Shown here: piece by piece, positions 1-9,397 of the stretch | How the letters are laid out: each line of letters begins with the position of its first letter | Position numbering within the stretch: position 1 is the stretch's first letter | DNA from: Candidatus Omnitrophota bacterium | GTDB lineage: Bacteria; Omnitrophota; Omnitrophia; Omnitrophales; Aquincolibacteriaceae | Direction of reading: 5' to 3' | Length of the DNA: 64,000 nt | NCBI GenBank assembly: GCA_903820505.1 | Contig: CAIJHQ010000053.1 | Span: 1-64,000, forward strand | The notes under the pieces: model-generated | Database searches by the model: none | What the model was told of the DNA's origin: nothing | Seen by the model: the letters and a program-made list of their open reading frames with translations, nothing else | Made by a program: the position numbers and the translations under genes

Positions 1-267
1 CCCATGGCAATCGTGACGGACGGTGTAGAAACAGAGATCCTGGGCATCGGCAGCCGCAACGGCAAGCTTTTGCGCGTCACGGCGAACTCCAGACTGCTTG
101 ATCTAACGGTCGCCATGATGGGGTCTGCGGTCGCGATCCTGAATGACCGGTTCGTGGAATCCCACAAGGACGGTTTTGTGCCGATGGAGGAACTCAATGT
201 TCAGGCGCTTGTGGTCGAACTGACGGGTTATATTGCCGCTCGGGCGAAGGTCCTGGCCTCGGCGTAG
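1..267 (+). CDS. hypothetical protein, cut by the window edge
   Basis: The reading frame is open to the first base of the window and ends with TAG at 265-267. An ATG lies at position 4, but the true start may be further upstream. The visible 87 residues have hydrophobic stretches (LTVAMMGSAVAIL) and an alanine-rich tail, and I recognise no family. A perfect inverted repeat downstream (346-374) could end its transcript. Confidence 0.5.
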   Translation, partial: PMAIVTDGVETEILGIGSRNGKLLRVTANSRLLDLTVAMMGSAVAILNDRFVESHKDGFVPMEELNVQALVVELTGYIAARAKVLASA

Positions 268-345
268 CGGATTTTCCTTAGATCCACACGGCGAAGTGCT
301 TGCGCACAGGCGCAAGTGCCTCGGCGTAAATATCAAGTCCCCCGA

Positions 346-374
346 CCCGCACCGAGACCGGGTCTCGGTGCGGG
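346..374. terminator. perfect 14-bp inverted repeat, probable terminator hairpin
   Basis: Bases 346-359 and 361-374 are exact reverse complements around one central base, giving a very GC-rich hairpin. It lies between the edge gene and the next promoter region. No T-run follows, so it is not a classical intrinsic terminator. It could act as one weakly, or as an mRNA 3' end stabiliser. Confidence 0.5.
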
Positions 375-446
375 TTCCCTCAACCTGTGGTGTTTCTCGT
401 TTTGTGTTTGTCGAAGTTATGGTATACTTCGCCCGAGGTGACTCCG

Positions 447-716
447 ATGAAAAAATTCTTTGCGATGTTTTTGGTTGGGGCGGTGTTTCTTTCTGGTGCG
501 CTGCTGCCGCTTGCTCGGGCAGTCGAGGGGGATGTGACGGCGATAACGAAAAAGGGGACCCCTGAGGATTTTTCCGATCTTGAGAAGACGCTCAAAAGGG
601 ACAAGTTTGATAACCTTGAACGCCGCGTTTCGGATCTGGAGCAGGCCAATCGGTTCCTGACCCAGCGGATGCAGGACCTCGAACGCACGGTGTACGATTT
701 TAAATCCAGGACCTAG
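447..716 (+). CDS. small secreted coiled-coil protein
   Basis: This 89-residue protein has a clear signal peptide (MKKFF, hydrophobic core, LARA cleavage region around residue 25). The rest is a charged heptad-like segment (LERRVSDLEQANRFLTQRM) predicted to form a coiled coil. The frame is open upstream, but ATG 447 is chosen because a GAGGTG ribosome site precedes it at 435-440 and because it begins the signal peptide. A TATACT hexamer at 423-428 may be its -10 box. It resembles in style, but not clearly in sequence, the small exported coiled-coil proteins at 15.9-16.4 kb. Function unknown. Confidence 0.7.
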   Translation: MKKFFAMFLVGAVFLSGALLPLARAVEGDVTAITKKGTPEDFSDLEKTLKRDKFDNLERRVSDLEQANRFLTQRMQDLERTVYDFKSRT

Positions 717-791
717 TGCCGTTTTTGCAACTTACTTAGTTGCCCCGGCCTTGACCGAGTTTGAATGGATGGCGACCGGGACGACTGGCCG

Positions 792-820
792 TTGACATTC
801 TATAGGAGCAAAGTTATACT
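792..820 (+). promoter_or_regulatory. sigma70-type promoter for tRNA-Glu
   Basis: TTGACA at 792-797, a 17-bp spacer and TATACT at 815-820 give a near-consensus housekeeping promoter. It lies about 85 bp upstream of the tRNA-Glu gene and no coding gene intervenes. Confidence 0.8.
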
Positions 821-903
821 GCCTTCGTTTCGGGTATTTTTCTCCTCTCGCAACTCGTTTTTCAACAAGGGGTTAGGTTGTCATAGGCCCCGTGTTTTTT
901 CAG

Positions 904-978
904 GGCGCTATCGTCTAGCCTGATCTAGGACGCTGCCCTCTCAAGGCAGAAACACGGGTTTAAATCCCGTTAGCGCTA
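904..978 (+). tRNA. tRNA-Glu (anticodon CTC)
   Basis: A full cloverleaf can be drawn. The acceptor strands 904-910 and 971-977 pair with one terminal G-U. The anticodon stem is 933-937/945-949 with a CTCTCAA loop, so the anticodon CTC is at 940-942. The T arm ends at 970 and the discriminator is A978. CCA is not encoded, unlike the tRNA-Pro at 23.2 kb. The 5' sequence has the GGCGCTATCGTCTAG form usual for bacterial tRNA-Glu. Confidence 0.95.
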
Positions 979-1052
979 TGGTTCGGCGCGTCCCGCCGCA
1001 TTGCAAAGCGGCGGGGCTTGCTCACCATTTCCGGTAAGCAACGAACCACCCT

Positions 1053-1090
1053 GAGCGAGCGACGGGTGTTTTGTGGAGCGAGCCGAAGGG
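1053..1090 (+). repeat. pair of short repeats (GAGCGAG..GA.GGG) before the GIY-YIG gene
   Basis: Two copies of a 14-15 base unit, at 1053-1066 and 1076-1090, share the GAGCGAG core and a GA(C/A)GGG end. I recall similar GAGCGAGTCGAAGGG-type palindromic repeats immediately 5' of small GIY-YIG genes in unrelated bacterial genomes. The unit probably travels with the gene. Confidence 0.55.
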
Positions 1091-1095
1091 CCGAG

Positions 1096-1374
1096 ATGTG
1101 GTACGTTTATATTTTGAAGTGTGAACGCGACAATTATTATGTCGGAATTACGAATAATGTTGAGCGGCGTTTTGAAGATCATAAACGGGGCGCCGGGGCT
1201 GGATTTACGAGAAAAAATAAGCCGTTAGCGATTGTATATCGAGAAGCCTTTACGACCGGGTCTCTGGCAAAGAAAAGAGAGCAGCAGTTAAAACGATGGA
1301 GCCGGGCAAAGAAAAAAGCCTTGATTGCCGGTGACATTGCAAAATTGAGGGGGCTTAGTACTTCCCATGATTAA
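1096..1374 (+). CDS. GIY-YIG nuclease-superfamily protein (UPF0213 type)
   Basis: This 92-residue protein starts WYVYILKC, has YYVGITNNVERR as the YIG-like strand and ends in a lysine-rich helix (AKKREQQLKRWSR). That is the layout of the single-domain UPF0213/URI GIY-YIG family. The catalytic-type Tyr and Arg are present. The start is ATG 1096, because the open frame further upstream only translates the repeat pair. Its 3' end overlaps the purB start by 8 bp, which looks accidental. These small genes often sit beside tRNAs and repeats, as here. Whether the protein cuts DNA in the cell is not known for most family members. Confidence 0.85.
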   Translation: MWYVYILKCERDNYYVGITNNVERRFEDHKRGAGAGFTRKNKPLAIVYREAFTTGSLAKKREQQLKRWSRAKKKALIAGDIAKLRGLSTSHD

Positions 1375-2677
1375 CCGATATACGCGTCCCGAAATGGCGA
1401 AGGTTTGGACCGAAGAGAACAAACTCCGCAAGTGGCTCGAGGTGGAACTCGCCGCGCTGGAGGGACTCGCGCAGTATGGTTATATTCCCAAAGAGGTTCC
1501 CGCGAAAGTCCGCGAGCGCGCCAAGTTCGATATCGCCCGCGTCCAACAGATCGAAAAAGTCGTCAATCACGACGTCATCGCTTTTCTTACCAATGTCGCC
1601 GAAAACGTCGGTCCGGTGGGCCGTTATGTCCACTTCGGCCTTACGTCCTCGGACATTCTTGACACCGGTCTTTCCCTGCAAGTCCAGGAGGCTTCCACGA
1701 TCCTGATCCGCGAGCTCAAGAAGCTTATCGCAATCCTCGGGAAACAGGCCAAGCGGCACGCCAAAACGCTTATGGTCGGCCGGTCCCACGGCGTCCACGC
1801 GGAACCGACAACGTTCGGGCTTAAGATGGCGCTCTTTTATACGGCGTTCCAGAGGAATCTCCAGAGACTTGGAGCCGCGAAAGAAACGCTCCGTTACGGC
1901 AAGATCTCCGGTGCGGTCGGCACCTTTGCGAATGTCGATCCGAAAGTCGAAGAATTCGTCTGCCAAAAGCTCGGGCTGAACCCGGCAGCCGTTTCGACGC
2001 AGATCCTTCAACGCGACCGTCATGCCGAATACCTTGCGACGCTTGCCGTGGTCGGAGGTTCGCTCGAGCAACTCGCGACCGAGATCCGCGGGCTGCAAAA
2101 GACCGAGACGTTCGAGGTCCAGGAATTTTTCTCCAAGGGCCAGAAGGGGTCTTCCGCCATGCCGCACAAGCGCAATCCGATCACGTGCGAGCGCGTGGCG
2201 GGCCTCGCGCGTATTTTGCGGGGGAACGCCGTGGCCGGTCTGGAGAATATCGCGTTGTGGCATGAGCGGGACATCACGCATTCGTCCGTGGAGCGCGTTA
2301 TTTTTCCGGACAGCACGATCCTTCTCGACTATATGCTGGGGCTGATGCAGAACGTCATGGAGAACCTTGTTGTCAATAAGGACCGCATGTTCAAGAACCT
2401 CGAGCTGAGCCGCGGGATGGTTTTTTCGCAAGGGCTGCTTTTGAAGCTGGTAGAAAAAGGGCTGACGCGCGAGGCCGGGTACGCACTTGTACAGAACGCC
2501 GCGAAAAAGATCTGGAAGAACGAAGAATTGACTCTTGAAAAAGTCGTCCTCGCGGACAAGGCGATCCTGAAAGTATTGGGCCCGAAAGAGATCAAGGAGG
2601 CTTTCAGTTACGAACGGCATCTTAAGAACGTGCCGGTGATCCTCCGGCGCGCGGGCATTCTTTCGTCCTCCAAATAG
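1367..2677 (+). CDS. purB: adenylosuccinate lyase
   Basis: 436 residues, normal for the family. The enzyme removes fumarate from SAICAR (step 8 of IMP synthesis) and from adenylosuccinate in AMP synthesis. The fumarate-lyase signature GSSAMPHKRNP lies at residues 261-271, with TSSDILDTG near residue 90 and HGVHAEPTTFG near residue 140 as the other two active-site segments. It begins the purine operon; purC follows after 11 bp with an AGGAG site. It sits in the same operon as its substrate-making enzyme PurC. Confidence 0.96.
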   Translation: MINRYTRPEMAKVWTEENKLRKWLEVELAALEGLAQYGYIPKEVPAKVRERAKFDIARVQQIEKVVNHDVIAFLTNVAENVGPVGRYVHFGLTSSDILDTGLSLQVQEASTILIRELKKLIAILGKQAKRHAKTLMVGRSHGVHAEPTTFGLKMALFYTAFQRNLQRLGAAKETLRYGKISGAVGTFANVDPKVEEFVCQKLGLNPAAVSTQILQRDRHAEYLATLAVVGGSLEQLATEIRGLQKTETFEVQEFFSKGQKGSSAMPHKRNPITCERVAGLARILRGNAVAGLENIALWHERDITHSSVERVIFPDSTILLDYMLGLMQNVMENLVVNKDRMFKNLELSRGMVFSQGLLLKLVEKGLTREAGYALVQNAAKKIWKNEELTLEKVVLADKAILKVLGPKEIKEAFSYERHLKNVPVILRRAGILSSSK

Positions 2678-2688
2678 GAGAGAATTTT

Positions 2689-3615
2689 ATGGTCAAGGAC
2701 CTTGATAAAAGCGAAGCGATCCTGGAAACGCATTTGCCGCTGACGCGGGTGGCCATCGGGAAAGTGCGGGACATTTACAGCGTGGGCACGGACAAACTCT
2801 TGATCGTGACGACAGACCGGCTGAGCGCGTTCGATGTCGTGCTCCCGAACCCGATCCCGATGAAAGGGAAAGTCCTTAACCAGATCACGGTATTCTGGCT
2901 GAATTACTTCAAGGACCTCATTCCGCAACACCTGATAACAACTGAGGTCAAGGAAATGGGACTTCCGAAAGAAGTGGTGATGAATTTCGGCCATGAACTC
3001 GAAGGGCGGTCGATGCTCGTCAAACGAGCCGCGCCGCTCGCCATCGAGTGCGTGGTGCGCGGTTACATTACCGGCTCGGGTTGGAAGGATTATCTCCGGA
3101 CCGGCGCGGTCTGCGGACATAAATTGCCGGCGGGCCTGGAACAGTGCCAGAAATTTCCGGAACCTCTTTTCACGCCTTCGACCAAGGCGCAGACCGGACA
3201 CGATATGAACATCGATCTCGGGGAGGCCATGCGGATCGTCGGCAGGGAGGTCGCGCAGCAGGTCCGGGACCTTTCCATTCTTCTCTATAAAAAAGGACAA
3301 GAGTACGCGGCGTCCAAAGGGATCATCATCGCGGACACGAAATTCGAGTTTGGGATCTGCGGCGGGAAGCTGATGCTGATCGACGAGATCCTGACGCCGG
3401 ACAGTTCGCGGTTCTGGCCCGCGGACCGGTATGAAACGGGGCATGACCAGCCGAGCTTCGACAAGCAGATCGTCCGTAATTATCTTGAGACGCTCGCGTG
3501 GGACAAACGGCCGCCCGGCCCTGAACTTCCGGCCGAGATCATCGCCAGAACGAGCGGCGCTTACTGTGATATTTATAAACGTTTGACCGGAAAAGATATC
3601 CGGGGACAGGCCTAG
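2689..3615 (+). CDS. purC: SAICAR synthase, long form
   Basis: The enzyme couples CAIR to aspartate with ATP (step 7 of purine synthesis). At 308 residues it is the long form, closer in length to yeast Ade1 than to the roughly 237-residue E. coli enzyme. Visible family motifs are GKVRDIYS near residue 24, TDRLSAFDVV near 44, ECVVRGYITGSGWKDY near 122, and IADTKFEFG followed by IDEILTPDSSRFW near 220-240. It lies second in the operon after purB. Confidence 0.96.
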   Translation: MVKDLDKSEAILETHLPLTRVAIGKVRDIYSVGTDKLLIVTTDRLSAFDVVLPNPIPMKGKVLNQITVFWLNYFKDLIPQHLITTEVKEMGLPKEVVMNFGHELEGRSMLVKRAAPLAIECVVRGYITGSGWKDYLRTGAVCGHKLPAGLEQCQKFPEPLFTPSTKAQTGHDMNIDLGEAMRIVGREVAQQVRDLSILLYKKGQEYAASKGIIIADTKFEFGICGGKLMLIDEILTPDSSRFWPADRYETGHDQPSFDKQIVRNYLETLAWDKRPPGPELPAEIIARTSGAYCDIYKRLTGKDIRGQA

Positions 3616-3622
3616 GTGAAAA

Positions 3623-3877
3623 ATGCGGTTTAAAGCAATGATCCATACGAGTTTGAAAAAGTCCGTGCTGGATCCCCAGGGGCAGACCACGCTTCACGCG
3701 CTGTCAACCATGGGATTCAGGGAAGCAAAGAGTTTGAGGATCGGAAAAGCTTTTGAATTGACGCTGGAGGCGGCGGACCGCAAGAAGGCGGAAACCTGTA
3801 TCCACGCCATGTGCGACAAGTTGCTTCATAATCCGGTCATCGAGGAATATTCCTTCGAGGTCCAGGAACTGTCCTGA
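3623..3877 (+). CDS. purS: FGAM synthase subunit PurS
   Basis: 84 residues with the ferredoxin-like PurS pattern: an N-terminal strand, LDPQGQTTLHALSTMGF, then RIGKAFELTLE. In organisms with small PurL, PurS bridges PurL and PurQ into the FGAM synthase complex (step 4). It starts 7 bp after purC at ATG 3623; an alternative ATG at 3638 would lose the first strand. A gap of about 110 bp with no recognisable feature separates it from purQ. Confidence 0.92.
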   Translation: MRFKAMIHTSLKKSVLDPQGQTTLHALSTMGFREAKSLRIGKAFELTLEAADRKKAETCIHAMCDKLLHNPVIEEYSFEVQELS

Positions 3878-3988
3878 TCTTTCCGGAACAAGGACCCTCC
3901 GGAAGTCGGATTGCCGGTATCGCGGCGGGGTTTTGCTCTGGATTTTGTTCGCGGCGCGAGAAAAAGCGCCAAACACACAGGAAAAGAA

Positions 3989-4678
3989 ATGAAGACCGCA
4001 GTCATTGTTTTCCCCGGCTCCAATTGCGACACGGATTGCTTCCACGCCGCCCGTGATGTCATGAAAATGTCCGTGGAGTATATTTGGCATAAGGACCGGG
4101 ACCTTCCCAAGGTGGACCTGGTGATCATTCCCGGCGGCTTCAGTTACGGGGACTATCTGCGGACGGGCGCGATCGCGCGTTTTTCCCCCGTGATGGAGTC
4201 CGTGATCAAGCATGCCGGCGAAGGCCGCGCGGTCATCGGGATCTGCAACGGGTTCCAAATCCTTCTCGAAGCCGGGTTGCTGCCGGGCGCCATGCTCCGG
4301 AACAAGACCCTTGAATTCATCTGCAAGCATGTCTGGATCCGCACCGAAGAGAACCTGACCATCTTCACGGGCAAGATAGACATCGGAGAGACCCTGTGCA
4401 TCCCGATCGCGCACGGCGAAGGAAATTACTATTGCGATGATGAGACGCTGAAAGCTTTACACGGTAATTCTCAAGTGGTCTTCCGTTATACCTCCCGGGA
4501 CGGAAAGGTGGGGGATAAATTCAATCCGAACGGATCGCGGGACCACATCGCGGGTATCGTGAACAAAAAAAAGAACGTTTTGGGTATGATGCCGCACCCG
4601 GAGCGCGCGAGCGAAGAACTTCTGGGCTCCTCGGACGGCCGCAAGATCTGGAACAGTATCATGAACGCCCTGGAATAA
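3989..4678 (+). CDS. purQ: FGAM synthase glutaminase subunit PurQ
   Basis: A 229-residue class I glutamine amidotransferase that supplies ammonia to PurL. The nucleophile is Cys86 in GICNGFQ, and the His-Glu pair is His203/Glu205 in PHPERA. FPGSNCD near the N-terminus and [11 protein letters not shown] near residue 51 are typical of PurQ. The frame is open upstream to 3911, but ATG 3989 begins the conserved [11 protein letters not shown] strand and follows AGGAAAAGAA. purL starts 3 bp after its stop. Confidence 0.95.
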   Translation: MKTAVIVFPGSNCDTDCFHAARDVMKMSVEYIWHKDRDLPKVDLVIIPGGFSYGDYLRTGAIARFSPVMESVIKHAGEGRAVIGICNGFQILLEAGLLPGAMLRNKTLEFICKHVWIRTEENLTIFTGKIDIGETLCIPIAHGEGNYYCDDETLKALHGNSQVVFRYTSRDGKVGDKFNPNGSRDHIAGIVNKKKNVLGMMPHPERASEELLGSSDGRKIWNSIMNALE

Positions 4679-4681
4679 ATT

Positions 4682-6949
4682 ATGCCGTCTCTTGATTCGA
4701 CAACGCCCATCACATCGGAACTGATCGCCGCGCACGGCATCACGCCGGAAGAATATGCCCGCATTCAGGGCATTCTCGGCCGCGACCCGAACATCACGGA
4801 GCTCGGGATGTTCAGCGTGATGTGGAGCGAGCACTGTTCCTACAAGAATTCCAAGCCTATCCTGAAACTTTTCTCCAAGATGAACGCCGCGCTCCCGCAC
4901 CAGGAGAACCTTCTGGTCAAACCGGGCCAGGAGAATGCCGGGATCGTGGATATCGGGGACGGGCTTGCCGTGTGCTTCAAGATCGAAAGCCATAATCATC
5001 CTTCGGCCATCGAGCCTTTCCAGGGCGCGGCGACGGGCGTGGGCGGTATTTTGCGCGACATTTTTACGATGGGCGCGCGGCCGGTCCTTCTGATGAATTC
5101 CCTTCGATTCGGCGACCTGGCTCAGCCGGTCAGCCAGCGGCTTTTCCGCGGAGTGGTCGCGGGGATCGCGCACTATGGGAATTGTATGGGTATCCCGACC
5201 GTCGGCGGAGATGTTTATTTTGATGCCTCTTACGAGGGCAATCCGCTTGTGAACGCGATGGCGCTCGGGATCATCAAAAAGAACGAGATCGTGCGCGGCG
5301 CGGCGACGGGGGTGGGGAACCCGGTTTATTATGTGGGAGCGACGACGGGGCGGGACGGCCTGGGCGGGGCGGCATTCGCGTCGAAGGAACTTTCGGAGCA
5401 AAGCCATGAGGACCGTCCGGCGGTACAGGTGGGCGATCCTTTCATGGAGAAACTCTTGATGGAAGCTTGTCTCGAACTTTTGAAGACCAACGCACTTGTC
5501 GGCATGCAGGACATGGGCGCAGCCGGGCTGACCTGCGCCGGCTGCGAGACCGCTTCGCGTGCCAGTACGGGCGTGGAGATCGATCTGATGCACGTGCCGC
5601 GGCGCGAGAGCGGCATGATCCCGTACGAGATCCTTCTTTCGGAATCGCAGGAACGGATGCTTGTGATCGTCAAAAAAGGGAAAGAAAAGGAAGTTGAACG
5701 GATCTTCGAGAAGTGGGACCTGCACGCCGTGAAGATCGGCGAGGTCACGAAGGGCGACAAGTACCGCGTGCTGCACGAAGGGCGGGTCGCGGCAGAGATC
5801 CCGGCCAAGGCGCTTGCGGACGAAGGACCGATCTATATTCGTGAAGAAGAAAGGCCGGCTTATTTAGAAGAGGCCCAGAAACTGGATCTGACCGCCGTCA
5901 AAGAGGCAGGTGATCTTTCGGGTGTGCTGAAGCGGCTGCTTTCGTATCCGTCGATCGCGTGCAAGGCATGGGTCTGGGAACAGTACGATCACATGGTCCG
6001 GACGGACACGGTCTTTTATCCGGGGCATGATGCCGCGTTGATCCGCGTCAAGGGGACCCAAAAAGGGATCGCGGTCTCGACCGATTGCAACAGCCTGTAC
6101 GTTTATCTCGATCCGCTCGAGGGCGGCAAGATAGCCGTCGCGGAGGCCGCGCGGAACGTCGTTTGCTCGGGCGCGAAGCCCATCGGTGTCACGAACTGCC
6201 TAAATTTCGGGAACCCGATGAAACCGGAGATCTTCTGGCAGTTCCATCAGGCCGTGTCCGGCATGATCGAATCCTGCACGGCACTCGAGGTTCCGGTGAC
6301 CGGCGGCAATGTCAGCTTCTATAATGAGAGCCCGCAAGGGGCGATCTACCCGACGCCGACGATCGGAATGGTCGGGTTGCTTGATAATATCGACAAGCGG
6401 GTCCCGTCGGCGTTCCGGAACGAGGGCGACATCGTATTTCTGGCGGGGGAAACTTTCAATGAACTCGGCGGAAGTCATTATCTGATGATCGAGCACGGGC
6501 TGAAAAAAGGATTGCCGCCGCGGCTCGACCTCAAGCGCGAACGGGCGCTTCAGCAGTTCATCCTTGCGGCCGCGGACGGAAGAAAGCTGGTGTCGTGCCA
6601 CGACCTTTCCGAGGGAGGCCTTGCGTTGGCGCTGGCCGAATGTTGTTTGAAAAGCCAGCAGGGGCTGGGCGCTTCGGTCACGGACCTCGGCGAGATCCGG
6701 AAGGGCCGGGCGGGGCTCCGCACGGACGCGCTTTATTTCGGAGAAAGTCAGTCACGGGCGGTCATTTCCGTGAAGCCGGAACACCGGGACGAAGTCAAAC
6801 GGCTCGCTCAGAAACGGGGGGTCGCCTTGTTCGAGATCGGCAAAGTGGGCGGGGACACGCTTGTGATCGAAGATAAGGTCCGGCTGCCGGTTTCGGAAAT
6901 GAAGGGCCTTTTTAATTCCACGATCCCGGACATCATGGAGGTCCCCTGA
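4682..6949 (+). CDS. purL: FGAM synthase large subunit PurL (small type)
   Basis: At 755 residues this is the Bacillus-type PurL, which needs PurS and PurQ; both lie directly upstream. It converts FGAR to FGAM with ATP. Motifs include [12 protein letters not shown] near residue 45, [21 protein letters not shown] near 101 and [13 protein letters not shown] near 280. A second half-repeat contains [16 protein letters not shown] near residue 640, as expected for the internally duplicated PurM-like fold. No glutaminase domain is attached. Confidence 0.97.
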   Translation: MPSLDSTTPITSELIAAHGITPEEYARIQGILGRDPNITELGMFSVMWSEHCSYKNSKPILKLFSKMNAALPHQENLLVKPGQENAGIVDIGDGLAVCFKIESHNHPSAIEPFQGAATGVGGILRDIFTMGARPVLLMNSLRFGDLAQPVSQRLFRGVVAGIAHYGNCMGIPTVGGDVYFDASYEGNPLVNAMALGIIKKNEIVRGAATGVGNPVYYVGATTGRDGLGGAAFASKELSEQSHEDRPAVQVGDPFMEKLLMEACLELLKTNALVGMQDMGAAGLTCAGCETASRASTGVEIDLMHVPRRESGMIPYEILLSESQERMLVIVKKGKEKEVERIFEKWDLHAVKIGEVTKGDKYRVLHEGRVAAEIPAKALADEGPIYIREEERPAYLEEAQKLDLTAVKEAGDLSGVLKRLLSYPSIACKAWVWEQYDHMVRTDTVFYPGHDAALIRVKGTQKGIAVSTDCNSLYVYLDPLEGGKIAVAEAARNVVCSGAKPIGVTNCLNFGNPMKPEIFWQFHQAVSGMIESCTALEVPVTGGNVSFYNESPQGAIYPTPTIGMVGLLDNIDKRVPSAFRNEGDIVFLAGETFNELGGSHYLMIEHGLKKGLPPRLDLKRERALQQFILAAADGRKLVSCHDLSEGGLALALAECCLKSQQGLGASVTDLGEIRKGRAGLRTDALYFGESQSRAVISVKPEHRDEVKRLAQKRGVALFEIGKVGGDTLVIEDKVRLPVSEMKGLFNSTIPDIMEVP

Positions 6950-6950
6950 T

Positions 6951-8381
6951 ATGGGCGGCGAAAATATAAAACATTACTGCGGGATCTTCGGGATCTATAA
7001 CCATCCTCAGGCGGCCCGCATGACCCAGCTCGGGCTTTTCGCTTTGCAGCACCGCGGAGAAGAAGCGGCGGGGATCTGCACGAGCGACGGCGAGGATCTC
7101 CATGTGGTCAAGAATGTCGGGCTGGTGGGCGATGTTTTCAGCGAAGCGTCTTTCGCCGAGCTTCCCGGTAAGAACGCCATCGGCCATGTCCGTTATTCGA
7201 CGACGGGGTCTTCGGTCCTTACCAACGCGCAACCGTACAAAGTGGATTACTCACGCGGGCAGATCGCGATCGCGCACAACGGGAACCTCGTGAACGCGCA
7301 GATGCTGCGCGCCGAGCTGGAGGCCTACGGATCGATCTTCGGTAGCACGATGGATTCCGAGATCTTCATACACCTGCTGGCCAAGCCGGCTTACCGCACT
7401 CATGAAGAAGGCGTTATCGAGGCGACCAAGCGCGTGGTCGGCGCCTACAGCCTTGCCATCCTTACGGAGAGTCAGCTGATCGGGGCGCGGGACCCGCAGG
7501 GGTTCCGGCCGCTCTGTCTCGGGAAATTGGGGGATAGTTACGTGCTTGCTTCGGAGACCTGCGCATTCGATCTTATCGAGGCCGAGTTCGTCCGGGAGAT
7601 CGAACCCGGCGAGGTCATCGTGATCGATCGCAAGGGAGTGCGGAGCCACTTCCCGCACAAAGGGATGGAGGGGATGGACCATCCGGTCGCTCAATGTATC
7701 TTCGAACATGTTTATTTTGCGCGGCCTGATTCGACCATTTTTCATGACAATGTCGGGTCCGTTCGCGAACGTCTCGGCCGGCAATTGGCCAAGGAACATC
7801 CGGTTTCCGCGGACATTGTGGTGCCGGTGCCGGACTCCGGGAGTTTCGCGGCCATGGGATATTCGCATGAGTCCGGGATCCCGCTCGCCCACGGTTTTAT
7901 CCGCAATCACTACATCGGGCGGACCTTTATCAGTCCCTCGGAAGCGGGCCGTTCGCTGAAGGTGAAGATCAAACTCAACCCGATCCGCCAGATCGTGGAC
8001 GGGAAGCGCGTGATCGTGGTGGACGATTCGATCGTTCGCGGGAACACGGCGAAGAACCGCGTCAAATTACTGCGGGCCGCCGGGGCGAAAGAGGTCCACA
8101 TGCGGATCAGCTGTCCGCCGCACATCTCCCCGTGTTTTTACGGGATCGATTTTCCGTCCCGAAAGGAACTCTTGGCCGCGAACAACAGCGTGGAAGACAT
8201 CAAGAAATTCCTGGGTGTCGATTCGCTCGGCTATCTGAGTCTTGAGGGAATGCTGGGAGCGACTTCCCAGGACCCGCGCACTTTTTGCGCGGCGTGTTTC
8301 ACCGGCAATTACCCGACGGAGATCTTCGGGGAGAGCGATAAATACAAACTGGAAAACAAAAGGAAATTCTTCGGACTATGA
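6951..8381 (+). CDS. purF: amidophosphoribosyltransferase
   Basis: 476 residues. It makes phosphoribosylamine from PRPP and glutamine, the committed step of the pathway. The nucleophile Cys10 in HYCGIFGIY follows nine residues that would be removed as a propeptide, as in the Bacillus-type enzyme. The PRPP loop VIVVDDSIVRGNT is at 354-366. Cys446 and Cys449 (FCAACF) match the CxxC of iron-sulfur-containing PurF, so a 4Fe-4S cluster is likely. The last four bases overlap purM. Confidence 0.97.
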   Translation: MGGENIKHYCGIFGIYNHPQAARMTQLGLFALQHRGEEAAGICTSDGEDLHVVKNVGLVGDVFSEASFAELPGKNAIGHVRYSTTGSSVLTNAQPYKVDYSRGQIAIAHNGNLVNAQMLRAELEAYGSIFGSTMDSEIFIHLLAKPAYRTHEEGVIEATKRVVGAYSLAILTESQLIGARDPQGFRPLCLGKLGDSYVLASETCAFDLIEAEFVREIEPGEVIVIDRKGVRSHFPHKGMEGMDHPVAQCIFEHVYFARPDSTIFHDNVGSVRERLGRQLAKEHPVSADIVVPVPDSGSFAAMGYSHESGIPLAHGFIRNHYIGRTFISPSEAGRSLKVKIKLNPIRQIVDGKRVIVVDDSIVRGNTAKNRVKLLRAAGAKEVHMRISCPPHISPCFYGIDFPSRKELLAANNSVEDIKKFLGVDSLGYLSLEGMLGATSQDPRTFCAACFTGNYPTEIFGESDKYKLENKRKFFGL

Positions 8382-9397
8382 GTTCCTGGACCTACGAAAA
8401 GGCCGGTGTGCCCCACCTGAAAGGGGACCCTGCCTACAACCGCAGGATCGCGGGCCTGATACGCTCCACGCGCGTCCCGGGAGTTTGCGGGGACACGCTC
8501 GGGTTCGCGTCTTTGTTCGATCTTAAAAAGACCGGGATCAAAGACCCGCTTCTCGTGGCGTCCACCGACGGCGTGGGGACGAAACTGGAGCTCGCACGGC
8601 TTCTTGGCAAACACGACACGATTGGGATCGACCTGGTGGCGATGTGCGTGAACGATCTGATCACGTCCGGCGCCCGGCCGCTTTTTTTCCTGGATTATTA
8701 CGCTTCCGGAAAATTCCAGCCAGAGGTCATCGGAGAAGTCCTGAAGGGGGTCGTTGAAGGTTGCCGCCAGTCCGGCTGCGCGTTGGTGGGCGGTGAGACG
8801 GCCATTATGCCGGGTTTTTACACGGACCGGCGCGCGGCGCAGGCAGCCCAGTATGACATTGCTGGTTTTTCCGTGGGGGCCGTGGATCGCAAGAAGGTCG
8901 TGACCGGAAGATCGATCCGTAAAGGCGATGTCCTTCTTGGGATCCAGTCTTCGGGGTTTCATTCGAACGGTTATTCGCTTTTGCGGAAGATCTTTTCTGA
9001 AAAAGAACTCCGCGGGCCCGTCGGCCGGAAGCTTCTGACGCCGACCCTTCTTTATGTACGCCCAGTCATGGAACTGGTCCGGACGTTGTCCGTCAAGGGG
9101 ATCGTCAATATTACCGGCGGCGGATTTTATGATAATCTGCCGCGCGTGATCCCGAAAGGGCTTGGAGCGAGGATCGACGCGAAGTCCTGGAGAGTGCCCG
9201 CGATCTTCCGGACCGCGCAAAAAGCCGGAGGGATCTCCGACCGTGAAATGTACAAGACCTTTAACATGGGGATCGGGATGGTCGTGATCCTCGAGAAGCG
9301 TTTTATGAAGCGCGCTCAAAAGGCCCTGAAAGGGTTCAAGATGGATTCTTACGAGATAGGGAAGATCATGAAAGGGAAAGGGGTCGAGATCGTATGA
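8378..9397 (+). CDS. purM: AIR synthase
   Basis: 339 residues, the usual PurM length. The enzyme cyclises FGAM to AIR with ATP (step 5). Visible are STDGVGTKLELA near residue 64, CVNDLITSGARPLFFLDYYA near 92, VGGETAIMPGFY near 138, and NITGGGFYDNLPR near 245. It overlaps purF and purD by 4 bp each, so translation is probably coupled. Confidence 0.97.
   Translation: MSSWTYEKAGVPHLKGDPAYNRRIAGLIRSTRVPGVCGDTLGFASLFDLKKTGIKDPLLVASTDGVGTKLELARLLGKHDTIGIDLVAMCVNDLITSGARPLFFLDYYASGKFQPEVIGEVLKGVVEGCRQSGCALVGGETAIMPGFYTDRRAAQAAQYDIAGFSVGAVDRKKVVTGRSIRKGDVLLGIQSSGFHSNGYSLLRKIFSEKELRGPVGRKLLTPTLLYVRPVMELVRTLSVKGIVNITGGGFYDNLPRVIPKGLGARIDAKSWRVPAIFRTAQKAGGISDREMYKTFNMGIGMVVILEKRFMKRAQKALKGFKMDSYEIGKIMKGKGVEIV

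Noticed and set aside
1018-1095. Extending the GIY-YIG protein upstream to 1018.
   Set aside because: The added residues only translate the repeat pair and lack conservation; WYVYILK right after ATG 1096 is the normal family start.
1355-2620. A 421-codon open frame antisense to purB, and similar long ones opposite purC, purL, glyA and the porin.
   Set aside because: Same reason: mirror frames of well-supported genes, with no ribosome sites or recognisable domains.
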